Positions 60,585 to 64,000 of a stretch of 64,000 nucleotides of DNA are shown here, in pieces. Source of the DNA: Brachybacterium sp. Z12. GTDB taxonomy: Bacteria; Actinomycetota; Actinomycetes; Actinomycetales; Dermabacteraceae. Below the pieces are notes generated by a model that was given only the letters and a program-made list of their open reading frames with translations, made no database searches and was not told where the DNA came from. The translations under genes were made by a program, and so were the position numbers. Positions within the stretch are counted from its first letter, which is position 1, and every line of letters begins with the position of its first letter. The stretch is from contig NZ_CP060496.1 in the NCBI RefSeq assembly GCF_014400405.1, positions 1,922,001 through 1,986,000 on the forward strand. Direction: 5' to 3'.

Positions 60585-62113
60585 GTGACCGTCTCGGATC
60601 TTCTCTCCAGCTCCCCGTCCCCCTCCCCCGCGATCGGCTTCGACCGCGAGAGGTACATCGAGCTGCAGTCGCGGCACATCCAGCAGCGCCGGGACGAGAT
60701 CGGCGGGAAGCTGTACCTCGAGATGGGCGGGAAGCTCTTCGACGACCATCACGCCTCGCGGGTGCTGCCCGGGTTCACCCCCGACAACAAGATCGCGATG
60801 CTGGAGCGGCTGCGGGACGAGCTGGAGATCCTGGTCTGCCTGAATGCGAAGGATCTCGAGCGGCAGAAGGTCCGCGCCGATCTGGGGATCTCCTACGAGG
60901 ACGATCTGCTGCGGCTGATCGACATCTTCCGTGAGCACGGCTTCCTGGTGGAGAACGTGGTGCTGACCCAGTTGGAGGACTCCAACCATGTGGCGCACGC
61001 GTTCATCGAACGGCTGGAGCGGCTGGGGCTGAACGTCGCCCGGCACACCGTGATCCCCGGGTACCCGCAGGACACTGCACGGATCGTCTCCGAACAGGGG
61101 TTCGGTGCGAACGAGTACGTGCGCACCAGCCGGGATCTGATCGTGGTGACCGCGCCGGGCCCGGGTTCGGGGAAGCTCGCCACCTGCCTCTCGCAGATCT
61201 ACCACGACCATGCCCACGGGGTCAGTGCGGGGTACGCGAAGTTCGAGACCTTCCCGATCTGGAACCTCCCGCTCTCGCATCCGGTGAACCTCGCCTACGA
61301 GTCGGCGACGGCTGATCTGGACGATCTGAACCTCATCGACCCCTTCCATCTGGCCGCCTATGGCGAGCAGGTGACCAGCTACAACCGCGACGTCGAGGTG
61401 TTCCCGCTGCTGCGCACGCTGCTGGAGCGGCTCACAGGCGCCTCTCCGTACGCCTCCCCCACCGACATGGGCGTGAACATGGTGGGCGACTGCATCATCG
61501 ACGATCAGGTGTGCCGTGACGCCTCGAAGCAGGAGATCATCCGCCGCTACTACAAGGCACTGATGTCCGAGCGGATCGGGGACGAGGACGATGTCGTCTC
61601 GCAGCGGATCGGGATGATCATGTCCAGGGCGGGATGCTCGCTGAGCGACCGGGCGGTGGTAGAGCCGGCGCTCGCGGTCGAGGCCCGCACCGGGGAGCCG
61701 GGGGCAGCGATCGAGCTGGCCGACGGCACGCTGATCACCGGCAAGACGTCACCGCTGCTGGGCTGCTCGGCCGCGATGCTGCTGAACGCCCTCAAGCACC
61801 TGGCTGGCCTCGAGGATGCGGTGCAGCTGCTCTCCCCTCGTCGATCGAGCCGATCCAGACGCTGAAGACGGAGCACCTGGGTTCCCGCAACCCCCGCCTG
61901 CATACCGATGAAGTGCTGATCGCCCTGTCGGTCTCCGCCTCGAGCGATGAGAACGCGCGCCGTGCGATCGACCAGCTGCGCAGCCTGGCCGGCTGCGATG
62001 TGCACACCACCACGATCCTGGGCACTGTGGACGAGGACATCTTCCGCAACCTCGGGATCTCGGTGACCTCCGAGCCTCGGTTCCTGCGCAAGCAGCTCTA
62101 CCACAAGCGCTGA
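60585..62113 (+). CDS. DUF1846 family protein, one frame break
   Basis: DUF1846 proteins are large, conserved, of unknown function. The protein has [67 protein letters not shown] and [19 protein letters not shown], all family-conserved segments, including a P-loop-like GPGSGKLAT. The frame changes at C run 61834-61837; repair gives [25 protein letters not shown]. The corrected length is about 509 residues. GTG 60585 is 6 bases after a TAGCGT -10 box (60573-60578), which suggests a leaderless transcript. It lies between a glycosidase and an acetyltransferase. Confidence 0.88.
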
Positions 62114-62120
62114 GGCCTCA
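62111..62120. terminator. palindrome spanning two convergent stop codons
   Basis: TGAGGCCTCA is a perfect 10-bp palindrome holding the TGA of DUF1846 (62111-62113) and the TGA of the acetyltransferase on the other strand (62120-62118). It is too short to be a strong terminator. Confidence 0.35.
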
Positions 62121-62687
62121 TTCCTCCACGCTGCGCAGCGCGCGCGCCGGGGATCCGACGACGAGAGCCTTGGCAGGAACGTCCTTGGTGACCACCGAGG
62201 CGGCGGCGACGACGGCATCATCACCGATGGTGACTCCGGGAAGGATCGTCACGTTCGCACCGATCCAGACGTTCCGCCCGATGATCACTGGCGCCGGCTG
62301 CAGGTCTCCGCGCCGTGAGGGAACGAGGTCGTGGTTGAGGGTGGCGATCATGGTGTTGTGGCCGATGAGGCAGTCGTCGCCGATCTCTATCCCGCCCTGG
62401 TCCTGGAAGCGGCAGCCGGCATTGAGGAACACGCGCTTCCCCAGACGGATGTTCTTGCCGAAATCCGAGGTGAACGGCGGGAACAGGGTCACGCTCTCGT
62501 CGATCTCGCGCCCGGTGAGCTCCGCGAGCAGCTCCCGCACCCGGGCCGGCTCGCGGTAACCGCCGTTGAGCTCGCCGGTGATCCGCAGAGCCTCCTGGCT
62601 GGTGGAGTGCATCACCTCGTGCAGAGGCGAGTCCGCCACGATCCTGTCGCCCGCATCGAGCGCCTCGAGCAGATCTGTGAGGGTCAA
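62118..62687 (-). CDS. sugar O-acetyltransferase (maltose/galactoside acetyltransferase family)
   Basis: These hexapeptide-repeat trimers move acetyl groups from acetyl-CoA to sugars. The 189-residue protein has the N-terminal Mac motif ITGELNGGYREPARVRELLAELTG and a left-handed beta-helix: FTSDFGKNIRLGKRVFLNAGCRFQDQGGIEIGD, HNTMIATLNHDLVPS with the catalytic His, then IIGRNVWIGANVTILPGVTIGDDAVVAAASVVTKD. The TTG at 62687 is the best start, as AGGAAAGGCGG lies just upstream. The longer frame up to 63491 is not supported. Confidence 0.9.
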   Translation of the reverse strand: MTLTDLLEALDAGDRIVADSPLHEVMHSTSQEALRITGELNGGYREPARVRELLAELTGREIDESVTLFPPFTSDFGKNIRLGKRVFLNAGCRFQDQGGIEIGDDCLIGHNTMIATLNHDLVPSRRGDLQPAPVIIGRNVWIGANVTILPGVTIGDDAVVAAASVVTKDVPAKALVVGSPARALRSVEE

Positions 62688-62900
62688 TGGAACCGCCTTT
62701 CCTCGGCCCGTGCCCCGGTGGTGGTGGGCCTGGCCTTCCCACAGCGTATCGAGCCCGCCGCTGCCCTGGCCCGCGGCACCACCAGCTTGTGAGAAGATTT
62801 CGCGGTTCGCGCGCCGGGTAGGGGATATCCGGCGCGCGGCGAGCCATCTGGGAGGCCCCCTCACGGCGCGGTCCCGGCGGAAGCGTGCTCTACTGGGGAG

Positions 62901-63287
62901 ATGACTGTCGATCTCTCCCACCGCCGGCGCATGACCCGCACCGAAGCACTGGGCTGGAACCCCGACTGGTCCGTCGGAGATATCCGACTGATCGGTGAGC
63001 ACTTCGACCGGGTCGAGGCGCTCACCTTCTACCGCACATCCTCCAACGGCAGCGTCACGGCGCAGGATTCCGAAGGCCGTTCGGTGATGTACCTGTACCC
63101 GGGCTATGTGGAGTTCCGCAAGGGGCTCGCCCCCGAGGACCGCCCGGATCCGGAATGGCACGGCCTGGCGCTGTCCTCCTTCCGTCCCCGCTCGGCCACC
63201 TCGTCCAAGGGCGAGGAGCGGCTGAGCTTCTGCCCGAGCTGCTTCTACGCGCTGCCGGCGACGGGCATCTGCGACACCTGCGACTGA
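62901..63287 (+). CDS. small hypothetical protein with C-terminal zinc ribbon
   Basis: I do not recognise the function of this 128-residue protein. The N-terminal ~100 residues are unassigned. The C-terminus has the pair FCPSC and, 9 residues later, CDTC, a likely zinc ribbon. The start ATG 62901 directly follows GGGGAG, which is too close to be a normal Shine-Dalgarno site. It could be a nucleic-acid or protein-binding adaptor. The 213-base stretch upstream (62688-62900) holds no further gene that I can see. Confidence 0.6.
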   Translation: MTVDLSHRRRMTRTEALGWNPDWSVGDIRLIGEHFDRVEALTFYRTSSNGSVTAQDSEGRSVMYLYPGYVEFRKGLAPEDRPDPEWHGLALSSFRPRSATSSKGEERLSFCPSCFYALPATGICDTCD

Positions 63288-63400
63288 GCCGCTGGGCGGC
63301 CCGGGCCGTCCCGGGTCGCCGGCGATGGAGATGGCGAGCGCGCGGGCGCCATGTTGCCCCCTCACCATCAGAATCATCGATTTTCGCCACCCTGCGCCTC

Positions 63401-63450
63401 TTGACAGCCGGGGATCACAACCCTCAGTATCTACGTCATACGAATAACGT
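63401..63450 (+). promoter_or_regulatory. promoter and possible LacI-type operator
   Basis: TTGACA (63401-63406) and CAGTAT (63425-63430) are 18 bases apart. An imperfect palindrome at 63433-63450 has ACGT at each end and ACGT/CG-centred symmetry (7 of 9 pairs match), with the LacI-typical central CG. It would overlap the transcription start and let the LacI protein control its own gene. Confidence 0.55.
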
Positions 63451-63494
63451 CCGTCGCTCGGAAGCCCGAGGGACCCGGTACCGAGGAGCACGGC

Positions 63495-64000
63495 ATGGCG
63501 CAGCGCCCCACCATGAACGACGTGGCCGCCGAAGCCGGTGTGTCCCAGGCCGTCGTGTCGCTCGTGCTCGGCGGGCGCTACGCGGGGCGCGCCTCCGAGC
63601 GGACCGCAGAGCGGATCCGCGAGGCGGCAGAGAGCCTCGGATACCGCACCAACCTGCAGGCGAAGACGCTCAAGACCGGCGTCTCCGAGATCATCGGCCT
63701 GGTGGGTGACGAGGTCGCCACCTCCCCTTCTCGGGGCAGATGATCAAGGGCGCCCAGGACTGCGCGTGGGCGGAGGGCAACACGCTGATGACCGTCGACA
63801 CGGGCGGGGACGCCGCACTCGAAGCGGCCGCCATCGAGACGATGCTGTCCCATCAGGTGCGCGGGATCCTGTACACGGCCATGTACCACCGCGAGCTCGA
63901 GGTGCCGCGCAGCGCTCTGGAGACCCGCACCGTCACCCTGAATGCCCGCGACCTCACGGGGAGCACCCCGAGCGTGATCCCCGACGAGGAGAAGGGCGGG
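63495..64000 (+). CDS. LacI family transcriptional regulator, 3' end outside window, one frame break
   Basis: The protein starts MAQRPTMNDVAAEAGVSQAVVSLVLGGR with the LacI helix-turn-helix and hinge (YRTNLQAKTLKTG). The frame changes at C run 63724-63727; repair gives SPFSGQMIKGAQDCAWAEGNTLMTVDTGG of the periplasmic-binding-like effector domain. ATG 63495 has GAGGAG six bases upstream. The ligand is probably a sugar, and the GH127 region is a likely target, but the regulated genes are not visible. The gene runs past base 64000. Confidence 0.92.

Noticed and set aside
4757..63727. Frame changes as programmed frameshifts or true pseudogenes
   Set aside because: They occur in essential genes and in unrelated families, at short homopolymers, with no slippery heptamer or downstream structure pattern, and the protein motifs on both sides are undamaged.
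1..64000. CRISPR arrays, tRNA genes, insertion sequences, prophage genes and integration sites
   Set aside because: I found no regular direct repeats with spacers, no tRNA cloverleaf, no transposase or integrase protein, and no long direct repeats. All gene-free stretches are under 300 bases.

Overview
The window is very GC-rich and densely coded. Its protein families fit a high-GC actinobacterium of the Micrococcales, most like Brachybacterium or another Dermabacteraceae. This is inferred from gene content: hrcA-dnaJ2 with a CIRCE operator, DUF3097, a fused oleBC, a PemK-like gene beside rpsT, and an HTH-MurA fusion. I see no tRNA, rRNA, CRISPR array, insertion sequence or prophage, and the only gene-free stretches are shorter than 300 bases.

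Layout. 1-7445 (mostly minus): dnaJ (partial), hrcA with CIRCE, DUF3097, a DUF4870 membrane protein, hemW, a MOSC protein and lepA. 7595-15724: an alpha-E / circularly permuted ATP-grasp pair, a PemK-like gene, rpsT, and holA-comEC-comEA. 15828-22322: a VKOR-like oxidoreductase, then the long-chain olefin genes oleD, oleBC and oleA, then a TIM-barrel protein. 22389-33398: an Eis-like acetyltransferase, thymidine kinase, a YtxH-like protein, bifunctional proline dehydrogenase (putA), an acyltransferase, a UTP-sugar uridylyltransferase, a lipoprotein and an ABC-F ATPase with its own leader peptide and attenuator. 33616-45476: a HAD-like fragment, metG, a Fic protein behind a large palindrome, a sugar transporter, transketolase, a PIG-L deacetylase, a flavoprotein, a MetY-like enzyme, 3-methyladenine glycosylase and a siderophore-interacting protein. 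45553-52302: an FAD oxidoreductase, a POT peptide transporter, an unknown protein, an HNH endonuclease and an HTH-MurA fusion. 52311-58440: one minus-strand operon of a CMD protein, a solute-binding protein, a FecCD permease, an ATPase and an FAD/NAD(P)-binding protein. 58580-64000: a sugar region with GH127, DUF1846, an O-acetyltransferase, a zinc-ribbon protein and a LacI regulator.

About half of the genes are interrupted by single-base frame changes. Nearly all lie in G or C runs that are one base short, and many read CTCCCC on one strand. Essential genes (holA, metY, transketolase) are affected like accessory ones, so I read these as sequencing or consensus errors. I give each such gene as one CDS spanning all frames and name the break points.

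Regulatory structure worth attention: an ABC-F attenuator with a 19-residue leaderless leader peptide and two mutually exclusive hairpins; an 18-bp palindrome over the promoter of the HTH-MurA gene; a 34-bp palindrome over the fic promoter; a CIRCE element before hrcA; and about a dozen genes whose -10 box lies 6-8 bases before the start codon, which suggests leaderless transcripts.
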